Source: Flavobacterium xueshanense (lineage in GTDB: Bacteria; Bacteroidota; Bacteroidia; Flavobacteriales; Flavobacteriaceae). Taken from it: a stretch of DNA of 64,000 nucleotides. The notes under the pieces were generated by a model. The model ran no database searches and was not told the origin of the DNA. It saw only the letters and a program-made list of their open reading frames with translations. The position numbers and the translations under genes were made by a program. This document shows positions 54,199-63,751 of this stretch, in pieces. Location of the stretch: contig NZ_FONQ01000002.1 in NCBI RefSeq assembly GCF_900112975.1, forward strand, positions 124,001-188,000, read 5' to 3'. How positions within the stretch are numbered: position 1 is the first letter of the stretch; every line of letters begins with the position of its first letter.

Positions 54199-54206
54199 TA
54201 AATTTG
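54199..54206 (+). promoter_or_regulatory. -7 box TAAATTTG upstream of nhaA
   Basis: Exact TAnnTTTG match about 54 bases before the nhaA ATG at 54261. It overlaps the TTG at 54204 that opens the frame, supporting the later start. Confidence 0.45.
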
Positions 54207-54260
54207 CCTTCTGAATTTTTTATTATAAACCTGATGCTTATAATAAATAAAAACCAAAAA

Positions 54261-55424
54261 ATGAAATTAACAAAAACATTCAAAGCTTTTTTTGAAAGTG
54301 AAAAAGCAGGTGGCCTTTTATTACTTTTTGTTACGATACTCTCTCTTTTATTAGCCAATTCGCCCGTTCAAACTGGCTATATTGCGTTTTGGGAAACCAA
54401 TATTGGCAGCCATTCGATAACGCACTGGATTAACGATGGTTTAATGGCTATATTCTTTCTTCTCATTGGTTTAGAATTAGAACGCGAAATGTATCAAGGA
54501 GAATTATCCAGTATTCAAAATGCGGCTTTACCCATTTTTGGAGCGTTGGGCGGCATGGTTGTTCCGGCAGGAATCTTTTTACTGCTGAATTTTGGAACTA
54601 GTACACAAAATGGAGCCGGAATCCCTATGGCGACCGACATTGCATTTGCCATTGGTATTCTGTCCCTTTTAGGAAATCGCGTACCTACATCACTGAAAGT
54701 ATTTTTGACTGCGCTTGCCGTAATCGATGATTTAGGTGCCATTGTGGTAATTGCCATATTTTACACAGACACGATTGCTTATATGAATTTGTTCATTGCT
54801 TTTGCCATTATGGGAGGTTTGTTTATTTTGAACCGAAGAAAAGTACACAGCCTAATTCCTTATTTGATTGGTGGAGCGGCGATGTGGTATTTCATGTTAA
54901 ATTCTGGGGTTCACGCGACGATAACCGGAGTATTATTGGCCTTTGTAATTCCGTTTGGAAATGGTGACAAAAAAACATCTTCGTACCGATTACAGCATTT
55001 TTTACACAAACCAGTTGCCTTTTTTATTCTTCCTTTGTTTGCTATAGCAAATACGTGTATTGCCATAAAATCAGATTGGTATGAAGGCTTGAATCATCCC
55101 AACACGATTGGAATTATGTTAGGTCTCGTGGTAGGAAAACCATTAGGGATATGGTTGTTTTCGTTTCTTGCCGTGAGTTTAGGGATTTGTAAGCTTCCAA
55201 GAGATCTAAAATGGAGCAGTATTGTGGGCGCAGGAATGCTGGGCGGAATAGGTTTCACGATGTCTATTTTCATAACCTTGCTTGCTTTTAAAAACGACGG
55301 AGAAGAAGTAATTATCTATTCTAAAATTGCAATTTTGATTGCTTCCTTTATTGCGGGAACCGTTGGTTTCTTATGGTTGAAATTTAGTTTAAAATCCGGG
55401 AAAGCAAAAAAAACAACTAAATAG
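54261..55424 (+). CDS. nhaA: Na+/H+ antiporter NhaA
   Basis: A 387-residue inner-membrane protein with about 12 TM helices. The pH/ion-binding region MATDIAFAIGILSLLG and the aspartate pair in LAVIDDLGAIVVIAIFYT are the hallmark of NhaA. GMLGGIGFTMSIFITLLAF near the end is also typical. It exports Na+ in exchange for H+. ATG 54261 (MKLTKTFKAFF) is preferred because the family begins near there and a -7 box overlaps the upstream TTG. Confidence 0.96.
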   Translation: MKLTKTFKAFFESEKAGGLLLLFVTILSLLLANSPVQTGYIAFWETNIGSHSITHWINDGLMAIFFLLIGLELEREMYQGELSSIQNAALPIFGALGGMVVPAGIFLLLNFGTSTQNGAGIPMATDIAFAIGILSLLGNRVPTSLKVFLTALAVIDDLGAIVVIAIFYTDTIAYMNLFIAFAIMGGLFILNRRKVHSLIPYLIGGAAMWYFMLNSGVHATITGVLLAFVIPFGNGDKKTSSYRLQHFLHKPVAFFILPLFAIANTCIAIKSDWYEGLNHPNTIGIMLGLVVGKPLGIWLFSFLAVSLGICKLPRDLKWSSIVGAGMLGGIGFTMSIFITLLAFKNDGEEVIIYSKIAILIASFIAGTVGFLWLKFSLKSGKAKKTTK

Positions 55425-55450
55425 TTCTTCATCAGATTCCACTTCCCATA

Positions 55451-55492
55451 AAAAAGCCTCGTTTAGTTAGTATTAAACGAGGCTTTTTTAGG
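55451..55492. terminator. Bidirectional terminator after nhaA
   Basis: Perfect 15-bp stem (55451-55465 with 55474-55488), eight-base loop. It may also serve the converging Dabb gene. Confidence 0.85.
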
Positions 55493-55534
55493 TTTTTTAA
55501 AAGCTAACTCCGTGATACTGATTGTGTCTTTCTT

Positions 55535-55915
55535 TTACTTCTTAACCCAATAATCAACTACTGTAACTTTATCCGGCGCCGGACTTAAAACCGCTACAAA
55601 AGCTTTATGAGCCGGATGAATTAAATACGCATCTCTATCCGATTCACTCCTGAAAGTCAAAACAAAACAATGAGTCAAACCACTATTTAAGTTTTCAGGA
55701 CTGTTGTTGATTCCCCATTCATAAGCTTTGATTAATTTGATTTTATGTTCCAAATTTCCAAAAGCAGTTACCACTTTGTCAATTGCTGCGGCATCTGTGC
55801 CCGGTTTCCAACCAAACATTACCACATGCCTAAGCAGTTGTTTTTGTTTATTTTGTTGGGCGTTTACGGTATAACTTGAAATTAAAATAAACGTTAGTAA
55901 GAGTAGTTTTTTCAC
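55535..55915 (-). CDS. Dabb-family (stress-responsive A/B barrel) exported protein
   Basis: A 126-residue protein starting at GTG 55915 with a signal peptide (KKLLLLTFILISSYTVNAQ). The Dabb fold is seen in LLRHVVMFGWKPGTDAAAID, ENLNSGLTHCFVLTF and AYLIHPAHKAFVAVL. It is probably a small dimeric periplasmic protein of unknown role. A TATATTTG box on the minus strand lies at 55929-55936, and a near copy of it precedes the next gene upstream. Confidence 0.88.
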   Translation of the reverse strand: MKKLLLLTFILISSYTVNAQQNKQKQLLRHVVMFGWKPGTDAAAIDKVVTAFGNLEHKIKLIKAYEWGINNSPENLNSGLTHCFVLTFRSESDRDAYLIHPAHKAFVAVLSPAPDKVTVVDYWVKK

Positions 55916-55928
55916 GGTAGTTTTTTTT

Positions 55929-55936
55929 CAAATATA
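55929..55936 (-). promoter_or_regulatory. -7 box TATATTTG for the Dabb gene
   Basis: Exact TAnnTTTG match on the minus strand, 13 bases before the GTG start. It lies in a segment duplicated at about 56567-56588. Confidence 0.45.
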
Positions 55937-56015
55937 GGATTTATTTGAATTTTTTACACGAAAACGAAATATTGATATTTATGAAGTTCAAGTAAAAAAA
56001 TTGCGCAAAGTCAAA

Positions 56016-56049
56016 GACGTTTGCGCAACTTGTATGATGAACACTTTGC
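56016..56049. repeat. 34-base direct repeat, copy 1
   Basis: Similar at about 29 of 34 positions to 56521-56554, in the same orientation. The two copies flank the membrane-protein gene 56069-56476. Confidence 0.6.
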
Positions 56050-56068
56050 AAAAAAAGCTTAATTGCCG

Positions 56069-56476
56069 TTATATTGCTTTAGATAACGCACTATTAACTC
56101 TATCTTCTGTTGGTCTTAAAAATACAAGATATACTATTATCAAAATTCCAAGTATCAATAAATCTTGTTTTAAAAACAAAATAACTAAGGCTGAAGCTTC
56201 AAGAATGGCCCACCGAATAATTGAAGCGGTCTGGTAAATAGGCAGATTCTCTTCAGGTTTTAGTTTAACGTCGACGTGTTTAAGTTGCGATTGAAATAAA
56301 AAATTGCTCACGAAAAAAGCTAAAATTGGGATAGCAAAATATATCAAATCTGAGAAATCAATGATCGCTATTTTTAAACTTTCAATTGAAAGCTGTCCAA
56401 TAAATAAATAAGCAATTACTGTTCCCGCGCAAATAGCAAGATGAATAATTTGAAGTACTTTGATTTTCTCGTTCAT
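56069..56476 (-). CDS. Membrane protein of unknown function, four predicted TM helices
   Basis: A 135-residue protein with TM segments near 8-27 (LQIIHLAICAGTVIAYLFIG), 43-61 (LIYFAIPILAFFVSNFLF), 85-100 (IIRWAILEASALVILF) and 105-120 (LLILGILIIVYLVFL). A short cytosolic tail, RPTEDRVNSALSKAI, follows. Not recognised as a named family, though I believe similar proteins occur in other Flavobacterium species. The gene is flanked by 34-base direct repeats. Confidence 0.75.
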   Translation of the reverse strand: MNEKIKVLQIIHLAICAGTVIAYLFIGQLSIESLKIAIIDFSDLIYFAIPILAFFVSNFLFQSQLKHVDVKLKPEENLPIYQTASIIRWAILEASALVILFLKQDLLILGILIIVYLVFLRPTEDRVNSALSKAI

Positions 56477-56896
56477 TTTTTTTGATTTTAAAATTAAGTT
56501 CCTGCGAACCTAAATTTAGAGACATTTGCGCAGCTTACATGATGAACATTTTGCGGAGCATGACGTTTTTTCAAATATAAGATTTATTTTATAAATCAAT
56601 TCTCTATCAAATCCATTTAAAGGAAAACACATTCTTTTATGACTTCCCACATTTGTATAAAAAAAACAAATTGATTGCTGATTTTTGATTGTTGATGTAA
56701 AGTATTGTGCGAGTTAAAAATGTATTGAATTCACAATTAAAACTTTTTACTGCAGCATATCTTACATTCTGTTTGTCAAATACTTAACAATGTGTGAATG
56801 TTGCAAATTTTAAAAAAAATTGTGTAAAAGTTTTATTGTAAAGTATACTGATATTTGTGTAAGTGAAAACTAATTCTCTTAATAAATACCAAAAAG
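56477..56896. other. Intergenic region with second repeat copy and duplicated promoter-like segment
   Basis: Holds the second 34-base repeat (56521-56554) and a TATATTTG box on the minus strand (56572-56579) in a segment nearly identical to that before the Dabb gene, probably the promoter of 56069-56476. The rest is AT-rich leader of the DUF2383 gene. Confidence 0.5.
56521..56554. repeat. 34-base direct repeat, copy 2
   Basis: Partner of 56016-56049; both contain TTTGCGCA and ATGATGAACA. Confidence 0.6.
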
Positions 56897-57346
56897 ATGA
56901 ACACTGATAAAGCAATTGACACATTAAATTCGTTAATCCAAATCAACAACGATAGAATTACAGGTTACGAAACTGCTTCAAAAGAAGCTGATGAAACAGA
57001 TTTGAAAACATTGTTTTCTCATTTTACTGAAACAAGTCTAAAATGCAAATCAGAACTTGTTGCGGAAGTAAAAAGATTAGGTGGAACACCTACAGAAGGA
57101 ACAACTACATCCGGTAAATTGTTTAGAGTATGGATGGATATCAAATCTGCCATGACCGGTAGCGACAGAAAAGCGATAATCAATTCATGTGAATATGGAG
57201 AAGAAGCTGCACTTGAAACCTACGATGACGCATTAAGTCATGATGAAGATTTATCCGCGGAACAACTAATGATGATCAAACAACAACATGCTGTTATAAA
57301 AGCAAACTACCAAAAAATAAAAGATTTAAGCGATCATATGGCTTAA
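56897..57346 (+). CDS. PA2169-family four-helix-bundle protein (DUF2383)
   Basis: A 149-residue helical protein with the DUF2383 pattern: AIDTLNSLIQINNDRITGYETA, FSHFTETSLKCKSELVAEVK, RLGGTPTEGTTTSGKLFRVW and CEYGEEAALETYDDAL. It is ferritin-like in fold but lacks a full di-iron ligand set as far as I can see. Related proteins are stress-associated. Single gene with an extensive upstream region. Confidence 0.9.
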   Translation: MNTDKAIDTLNSLIQINNDRITGYETASKEADETDLKTLFSHFTETSLKCKSELVAEVKRLGGTPTEGTTTSGKLFRVWMDIKSAMTGSDRKAIINSCEYGEEAALETYDDALSHDEDLSAEQLMMIKQQHAVIKANYQKIKDLSDHMA

Positions 57347-57424
57347 ATTTTTGCTGAAGGAAGCGGGCACTAATCAAAATTCAATTTACTAACCCGTTGT
57401 TTGAACTTATATCAAGAAAAAAAT

Positions 57425-57483
57425 ATTGCTTAGCTGTTAATCAAGATACTAAATTTCAGAATCTTGATTAATAGCGAAGCAAT
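57425..57483. repeat. Imperfect inverted repeat after the DUF2383 gene
   Basis: Arms 57425-57447 and 57461-57483 pair at 21 of 23 positions, including 11 perfect pairs next to a 13-base loop. It lacks a clear T run directly after, so its role as a terminator is uncertain. Confidence 0.55.
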
Positions 57484-57604
57484 TTCTATTTGGAGTTTTA
57501 TAGAAAATTCTTTTGGGACCTTTATAAATTGCTTAGTCAGCACGGCAGACCGGCACGCATTATTTAACTAATAATTTGAGGAGCAGGACAAGCCCAAACG
57601 ACAC

Positions 57605-58381
57605 TTAACCCTTGATTTGTTTCAAGGACGTTTTGATTCCTCGTATCAAGGACGAACTGAATCCGTGCATTTCCATTTCGTTCAATCCCGCAATCGTGCA
57701 ACCTTGTGGTGTGGTGACACGGTCAATTAATTGTTCTGGGTGTACTTTTTCTTCCAGAAGCATTTCGGCAGCGCCTTTTACGGTTTGTGCAGAAATAGCT
57801 AATGCCGTTTGCCAGTCAAATCCTATTTCGATTCCGGCTTGCATCGAAGCGCGAATGTATCGCAATGCAAAAGCAGTTCCGCTGGCCGCGAGGACCGTTG
57901 CAGCATCCATTAATTTTTCATCAATAATAGGAGCAGTTCCCAAACTTTGAAAAAAAGAAACTACTTGTTCAGCCTTTTCTTTGTCTTTTTCATGAAACGC
58001 AATACAAGTAGCTGACGCGCCAAACTGTGCCGCAATATTGGGCATGATTCGGATTACACTATTAGCAGTACCAATTTTGTTTTGTAAATTTTCGATTGAT
58101 AATCCACTCACGGCCGAAGCGATAATTTTATTGGAAATTACAGGAAGGATTTCGGCTAAAACGGCATCTACCTGGTACGGTTTTATCGTCAAAATGATAA
58201 CATCGGCTTCCTGAATCTGATGGGTATTATTTACTGTAACCGTAGCACCTGATTTTTCAAGATACAGAATGCTGGAGGTGTTTCTTCGGGTTATCGTGAC
58301 TTGGTTTTCTGGTGAAAATTTTAATAGTCCTAGTGCGATAGAAACGCCTAAGTTTCCTCCGCCAATGATGTGTACTTTCAT
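57605..58381 (-). CDS. proC: Pyrroline-5-carboxylate reductase
   Basis: A 258-residue NAD(P)H enzyme for the last step of proline synthesis. N-terminal Rossmann motif IIGGGNLGVSIALG, then VIILTIKPYQVDAVLAEI, IRIMPNIAAQFG and the C-terminal signature VTTPQGCTIAGLNEME. Length is normal. Downstream of its start, 58390-58430 holds a CTCTCCCCAACCCTCT-type intergenic repeat phrase. Confidence 0.95.
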   Translation of the reverse strand: MKVHIIGGGNLGVSIALGLLKFSPENQVTITRRNTSSILYLEKSGATVTVNNTHQIQEADVIILTIKPYQVDAVLAEILPVISNKIIASAVSGLSIENLQNKIGTANSVIRIMPNIAAQFGASATCIAFHEKDKEKAEQVVSFFQSLGTAPIIDEKLMDAATVLAASGTAFALRYIRASMQAGIEIGFDWQTALAISAQTVKGAAEMLLEEKVHPEQLIDRVTTPQGCTIAGLNEMEMHGFSSSLIRGIKTSLKQIKG

Positions 58382-58614
58382 GCTGGTTGTAGTTTTCCTC
58401 TCCCCAACCCTCTACAAAGGAGAAGGATCCAATATGGGAAAGTGTTAGTTTTTATTGAATTTTTTAGATTCTTTTATAAAAATTAGAATCTAATTTACTT
58501 TTGATTTCTATCGTCTATAGTCTTATTTTTTATTCCGTTTTACTTCACAAAAAATTAAAATAACGTTTTAAAATTGTCCTTACAATTTCTTTTCTCTTTA
58601 TTCTTGTTTCTTTC

Positions 58615-59967
58615 TTAAAACCCCAAAATCATTTTTGCTATCGAAAAATAAATCAGAATTCCACAAATGTCATTGCTGGTAGTTATAAACGGCCCAGTTG
58701 CCAGCGCGGGATCTATACCAAATTTATCCAGTAGTAATGGGATAAAAGTTCCTATTAACGAGGCAATTATAATTACAGACATTAATGCTATAGTCACAAT
58801 AATCCCAATGATGAATTCGACATTCAACAGAAAATGACTTCCTAAAAATAATATCGTAGCCAGAATTACTCCGTTTAATAAACTTAGTGAAACTTCTTTG
58901 ATCAATCTATTAAACAAGGATCCGCTCAATGAATTGTTTGCCAAGCCCTGCACAATAATTGCCGATGATTGCACCCCTACGTTTCCTGCCATAGCGGCAA
59001 TAAGTGGCGTAAAAAAAAATAAATTTCCATGTTCGAGCATGGCTCCTTCAAACAACCCCAACACTCTTACGGTGATGAATCCGCCCAAAAGCGCCAAAAC
59101 CAGCCAAGGCAATCGTGCTTTTGTATGTTCAAAGATGCTGTCATCCGCTTCAACGTCTTGGGAAATACCCGCCGCTAATTGATAATCCTGATCGGCTTCG
59201 TCTTTTATTACGTCTACAATGTCATCAATGGTAATTCTTCCTACTAATCGTCCCATTTCGTCTACGACAGGAATAGCTTCTAAATCGTACTTTTGCATGA
59301 TCCGGGCCACCTCAACATCTTCAGTATCTACTTTTACGGAGTTTAGTTTTCGGATGTAAACATCATTAATTGGTGTTCTGGAAGAAGTAGTCAACAAATC
59401 CTTGAGTGACAAACGTCCTTTCAGTCGGTCTTCATCATCCACCACATAAATTGAATGGACTCTGGAAATATTTTCGGCCTGAATGCGCATTTCTTTTACA
59501 CAAGTAAGTACATTCCAATTTTCATTGACTTTAACCAATTCCTTGTGCATGATTCCACCTGCGGTATCTTCATCATAACGCAATAAGTCGACAATATCTT
59601 TGGCATGCTCAACATCCTGAAGTTCTGATATTACTTCGGCTTTCAAATCTTTGGAAAGCTCCGCAATAATATCGGCCGCATCATTCGTTTCCAGCTCATC
59701 TAATTCTTCCGCAATCTCTTTTGCTGAAAGCCTGCTTAATATATTCTCCCGCAAATCATCTTCCAGTTCAAGAAGAATTTCGGCGGTTTTTTCACTGTCT
59801 AAAACTTTAAAAATATAGGTCGCTTCATTAAAATCAAGCTCATCGAGAATTTCAGCAATATCAGCATGGTGCATGTCATTCAATAATACGCCTAATTGTT
59901 GGTCGTTTTTATTTTGAATGAGTTGCTCTAATTCCTGAATTAATTCTTTGCTGATTTTAAACTCCAT
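58615..59967 (-). CDS. mgtE: Magnesium transporter MgtE
   Basis: A 450-residue Mg2+ channel. N-terminal helical N domain about 1-125 ([20 protein letters not shown]), two CBS domains about 130-255 ([39 protein letters not shown]) and five TM helices about 285-450, including [20 protein letters not shown], the pore motif with its Asn and Gly. It senses cytosolic Mg2+ through the CBS region. It overlaps the end of rsmA by 11 bases, so the two are translationally coupled. Confidence 0.96.
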   Translation of the reverse strand: MEFKISKELIQELEQLIQNKNDQQLGVLLNDMHHADIAEILDELDFNEATYIFKVLDSEKTAEILLELEDDLRENILSRLSAKEIAEELDELETNDAADIIAELSKDLKAEVISELQDVEHAKDIVDLLRYDEDTAGGIMHKELVKVNENWNVLTCVKEMRIQAENISRVHSIYVVDDEDRLKGRLSLKDLLTTSSRTPINDVYIRKLNSVKVDTEDVEVARIMQKYDLEAIPVVDEMGRLVGRITIDDIVDVIKDEADQDYQLAAGISQDVEADDSIFEHTKARLPWLVLALLGGFITVRVLGLFEGAMLEHGNLFFFTPLIAAMAGNVGVQSSAIIVQGLANNSLSGSLFNRLIKEVSLSLLNGVILATILFLGSHFLLNVEFIIGIIVTIALMSVIIIASLIGTFIPLLLDKFGIDPALATGPFITTSNDICGILIYFSIAKMILGF

Positions 59968-60736
59968 CGGCTTCTATTTTTTGGGTGAGCTCTATGAACT
60001 GTTCTACATTTAATTGTTCTGGTCGAAGGTCAAAAATTCTATCTTCTCTCAAACTATCCGACAAATTTAAGGTTTTTAAACTATTTCTTAACGTTTTGCG
60101 TCGTTGTTGAAAAGCCGTTTTCACTACGGTAAAAAACAATTTTTCGCCGCAAGGCAAACTATAATCTTTCTTCCTGCGCAAACGTAAAACTCCTGATTTT
60201 ACCTTTGGCGGCGGAATAAATACATTTTCGTCTACTGTAAATAAATATTCGGCATCATAAAAAGCCTGAACCAATACCGACAGAATTCCATAGGCTTTGG
60301 TTCCTTTTTTTTCACAAATACGTTGCGCCACTTCTTTCTGGAACATTCCTGCAAATTCCGGAATCTGGTCGCGGTATTCCAAAGTTCTAAACACAATCTG
60401 TGTTGAAATATTGTACGGGAAATTCCCAATAATAGCGAATTGTTTCCCTTCAAAAATATCGTTAATATTGTATTTTAAGAAATCTTTAGAAATGATTCTG
60501 TCTTTTAATTTTGGATAATTTTGGTCCAAATAAGTCACTGATTCCGTATCGATTTCAATAACGTAAGTATTCACTGGCTTACCCAACAAATATTTTGTCA
60601 AAACTCCCATTCCCGGACCTATCTCTAATATATCCTCATATCCTTCTAAGTTCAACGTGTCAGCAATGTCTTTTGCAATGCTTTCGTCTTTTAAGAAATG
60701 CTGTCCGAGGTGTTTTTTGGCTGTTACTTTTTCCAT
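59957..60736 (-). CDS. rsmA: 16S rRNA (adenine(1518)-N6/adenine(1519)-N6)-dimethyltransferase
   Basis: A 259-residue SAM methyltransferase (KsgA) that dimethylates two adjacent adenines near the 3' end of 16S r[24 protein letters not shown] motif [15 protein letters not shown], and the catalytic [13 protein letters not shown] (NxxY type) are present, followed by [12 protein letters not shown] and the C-terminal helical domain. Its absence confers kasugamycin resistance in other bacteria. First gene of a coupled pair with mgtE. Confidence 0.97.
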   Translation of the reverse strand: MEKVTAKKHLGQHFLKDESIAKDIADTLNLEGYEDILEIGPGMGVLTKYLLGKPVNTYVIEIDTESVTYLDQNYPKLKDRIISKDFLKYNINDIFEGKQFAIIGNFPYNISTQIVFRTLEYRDQIPEFAGMFQKEVAQRICEKKGTKAYGILSVLVQAFYDAEYLFTVDENVFIPPPKVKSGVLRLRRKKDYSLPCGEKLFFTVVKTAFQQRRKTLRNSLKTLNLSDSLREDRIFDLRPEQLNVEQFIELTQKIEADGV

Positions 60737-60929
60737 GTTTTATGTTTTGCCACGAAGGCACTAAGGCGCAAAGTGTTTTTGTTTGTCTTTGTAGATCGGA
60801 GGTCACAAGTTGTAATCTCCAATTTTTTTTTATCTTTTTACAGCCCGACTTATTCTCTCAAATTGCGACTTTAAGATTGTGAATTAAAACGACACCCTAA
60901 AGATGATTACTTTGTTGCTAACAATGACT

Positions 60930-61241
60930 TTAATAATCAGCAATCAATTCTAATTCCGTTCTAAACGCCAGCATTTTATCTCCAAATAATTTCAATCCTT
61001 CTTCACGAAAAGCCGGTGCATCTTCTTGGTAATATTTCTCCAAAGTTTCTTTACTCTCTGTGGCATATTGAACCGAATAGGTTACTCCGCCCATTTCTTC
61101 TTCAATTAAAACGCGCACCATTCTTGCAGAAGAGAATTTCCCTGTAGCCAGAATTTCAGGAATGTGCTTGTGCTGCATCCAAATCATCCATTGATCGTGA
61201 ACGCTTTCGTGTATGTTTGTGGTAACGTTGTATAATATCAT
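60930..61241 (-). CDS. DUF4286-family protein
   Basis: A 103-residue protein with a ferredoxin-like alpha/beta pattern: ILYNVTTNIHESVHDQWMIW, MQHKHIPEILATGKF, MGGVTYSVQYATESKETLEK, FREEGLKLFGDKMLAF. It fits DUF4286, a small conserved family often near rsmA and TPR genes in Flavobacteriia. Function unknown, cytosolic. Confidence 0.85.
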   Translation of the reverse strand: MILYNVTTNIHESVHDQWMIWMQHKHIPEILATGKFSSARMVRVLIEEEMGGVTYSVQYATESKETLEKYYQEDAPAFREEGLKLFGDKMLAFRTELELIADY

Positions 61242-61309
61242 TTTTAACTGTTTAGTCGTTGATTTGTTTAATTGGTTATTCGTATAAACTAATAACCAAT
61301 TTACCTTTT

Positions 61310-63085
61310 TTATAAATTAGTATCGCCTCGCAATTGCCTAAATTTCTTCCTCGCTTCCACAAAATAAATACTGTCCTGATGATGGAACAATACTTTTTCA
61401 TACAACGGTTTCGCTTTTTCAGGAATCAATTGCTTGTTATAAATTTCTGCAGAAAAATACAACGCTTCATCTATATAAATTCCGTCGCTATGTTGGTCGA
61501 TAATAGTCTGGTATTGGCTTAAAGCCAAAGCAAAATCGCCTTTCTTTTCATATATTTTTCCTAATCGCAACAAGGTCACAGCTTCTATTTCTTGTCCTTT
61601 GTAGTTTTTCAAAATCGATTGAAACTGTGTTATAGCTTCCTGATTTCTGTTTTGATACAACAGATAATCTCCTTTTGCAAATTGTTTCAGTACCGTTTGC
61701 GTCGAATCAGCTACGGTATTGTCGTTGATTAACAGAAAATATTCCAAAGCATCATTCGCAATCAGCTGCGTATTGGCTGATTTTAATTCCTTGAATTGTT
61801 TCAACGCCCAGGCAAAATCGGTTTTAAAATAACTGGTTTTTGCAGCTTTCAAACTGGCTTCATGCGCCATCACATCATTTTTTAAATCCAATTCAATTTG
61901 AGAATAATAGATTAAAGCCTGATTGAATTTTTCTTCGTACAGCAAAATATCGGCCAGTTCCATTTTGGCATTTGCCACTTCATAATCATTCAATTGCAAT
62001 TCCAGCGCTCGCTTGACTATTGCCTTTCCTTCCTCAGGTTTTTTTAAATTAAATGCTGTGAAATGTGCCTGAATCAACTGCAAAGATAAGGTAAAAGGTC
62101 GTATCTCAAATTGTTTCAACAAACCGTCTAATGCTGTGCTGATGGCTGCAAACTCGTTTTCGGATGCTTTTTCAATCTTCATGCTTATCAGATACGAATT
62201 CGCTTGAATAAGCAATTCTAAATCTTGCGTATTTTCCAATACAAAACTCAAAATTTCTTTGGCTGCTTCTTGATTCTCGTCTTCAATTGCCAATTGCCCT
62301 AAATTTACAATATTGGCAAGCGATTCCGCATTGCGTTTATAAATGGCTTTTTCCTGAATAAATGCTTTTTCGAACTCTTTTTGTTGGACGTAAAACCAAC
62401 TCAAATAATGATTCCAAAACAGATCTTGATTTTTTTGGGTTCTTACAATAAGCGCCTTTCGTAATATTTCATTGAAATTAGCGTCACCTTCGTCCACCAT
62501 AAAACGAACCAGCTGATTTTGTATTCTAATGGAATTTTGAGGATTGGCATACGCCTCATCCAAAAACGTAGAAATCATCATTTCCATATTGGATAATTGA
62601 CCGTATAGCAATCCAATTTGATAATTAAAATTAAAATTTTTATCAAGTTCTGTAGCGGTTTGATACGATTTTAGCGCATATACGAGCAAAACTTTTCTCT
62701 CAAAAGCGTTGGAAATTCCGTAAACATCATTTGGATTTTTTTTTATTCGGTTTAACGCCTGTTCGTAGTAAATTTTGGCTTTAGCTTCATTTTTTTGCAA
62801 CTGAAAATTGTATCCTAATTCTACCAGAAGATTTCCTTGATTGTATTTTTCAAGTCGTTGTTGAATGGCTTTTTCGGCGCTTTCAAACTGCTGTAATTGC
62901 TGAGAACAATCTATTATTCTTAAAAAATACTGTGAATTTTGTGGAATCTCCTGCAGCAACTCTTCATAACTGATCTTCGCTTTCTCAAAATCGCCTTTAT
63001 CATAATAATACTGCGCCAATTGTTCGTTTTGAGCAAACGCAAATAGCGATAAAAACAGGTGTATTAAGAGAACGATTTTTTTCAT
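61310..63085 (-). CDS. Tetratricopeptide-repeat protein with signal peptide
   Basis: A 591-residue protein with signal peptide MKKIVLLIHLFLSLFAFAQ. At least eight TPR-like repeats follow, for example QLAQYYYDKGDFEKAKISYE near 22, the YFLRIIDCSQQLQQFESAEK unit, and a clear pair near residue 510 (LLRLGKIYEKKGDFALALSQ). The C-terminus (EKVLFHHQDSIYFVEARKKF) resembles the end of tol-pal/YbgF-like and other outer-membrane TPR proteins. Likely a periplasmic scaffold. It is followed by the DUF4286 gene after 69 bases. Confidence 0.88.
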   Translation of the reverse strand: MKKIVLLIHLFLSLFAFAQNEQLAQYYYDKGDFEKAKISYEELLQEIPQNSQYFLRIIDCSQQLQQFESAEKAIQQRLEKYNQGNLLVELGYNFQLQKNEAKAKIYYEQALNRIKKNPNDVYGISNAFERKVLLVYALKSYQTATELDKNFNFNYQIGLLYGQLSNMEMMISTFLDEAYANPQNSIRIQNQLVRFMVDEGDANFNEILRKALIVRTQKNQDLFWNHYLSWFYVQQKEFEKAFIQEKAIYKRNAESLANIVNLGQLAIEDENQEAAKEILSFVLENTQDLELLIQANSYLISMKIEKASENEFAAISTALDGLLKQFEIRPFTLSLQLIQAHFTAFNLKKPEEGKAIVKRALELQLNDYEVANAKMELADILLYEEKFNQALIYYSQIELDLKNDVMAHEASLKAAKTSYFKTDFAWALKQFKELKSANTQLIANDALEYFLLINDNTVADSTQTVLKQFAKGDYLLYQNRNQEAITQFQSILKNYKGQEIEAVTLLRLGKIYEKKGDFALALSQYQTIIDQHSDGIYIDEALYFSAEIYNKQLIPEKAKPLYEKVLFHHQDSIYFVEARKKFRQLRGDTNL

Positions 63086-63140
63086 TTTTTTATCTGTTTT
63101 TCTAATTCAGATTTAGGTTTTTGAATAAACATTCGTGTCT

Positions 63141-63722
63141 TTATTCATTTCCTTTTTTAATCCATTTTCCAACTTCCGGCGCTGTGTAATTTTCCATTTT
63201 GCTCAATAAGTCTTCCGCATTATCACTAACCAAAATCATCTTTTGATTGATTTCTTTTAAAAAACCGCTATCGACCATTTTTTGGATGAATTGCAATAAT
63301 AAATCATAAAATTTATCAACGTTTAAAATCCCAATGGGTTTCTTATGAAGTCCGAGTTGCCCCCACGTCAGCATTTCGAAAAACTCCTCTAAAGTTCCAA
63401 ATCCGCCAGGCAATGCAATTACGCCATCGCTTAATTCATTCATTCTGGTTTTTCTTTCGTGCATGCTTTCTACAATAATTAATTCTGTCAAATTATCGTG
63501 AGCCACTTCTTTAGACATCAAAAAACCGGGTAAAACACCAAATACTTTTCCGTTTTCACTCAAAACACCATCTGCAACCGCACCCATTAGACCAACTTTT
63601 GCGCCACCGTAAACCAAATCAATGTTCTTCTTGGCCATTACCTGTCCCAGCAAAATAGCTTGAACCTCATGATTTTTTTCATTCCCACAACTGGATCCAC
63701 AGAACACCGTAATTCTTTTCAT
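63141..63722 (-). CDS. LOG-family (TIGR00730) Rossmann-fold protein
   Basis: A 193-residue protein from ATG 63722 (MKRITVFCGSSCGNEK); a TTG at 63728 would add two residues. The LOG signature PGGFGTLEEFFEMLTWGQLG with the Glu and Arg context (MHERKTRMNELSD) is intact, as in cytokinin-activating nucleoside 5'-monophosphate phosphoribohydrolases. In bacteria the natural substrate is often a purine nucleotide such as AMP. Located just downstream of serS. Confidence 0.92.
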   Translation of the reverse strand: MKRITVFCGSSCGNEKNHEVQAILLGQVMAKKNIDLVYGGAKVGLMGAVADGVLSENGKVFGVLPGFLMSKEVAHDNLTELIIVESMHERKTRMNELSDGVIALPGGFGTLEEFFEMLTWGQLGLHKKPIGILNVDKFYDLLLQFIQKMVDSGFLKEINQKMILVSDNAEDLLSKMENYTAPEVGKWIKKGNE

Positions 63723-63751
63723 CAACAAAATGTTTTTCAGTAGTATTTTGT

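Noticed and set aside
56001..56237. 78-residue plus-strand frame opposite the membrane protein
   Set aside because: The minus-strand frame has TM helices and a natural ATG; the plus frame has no such features.
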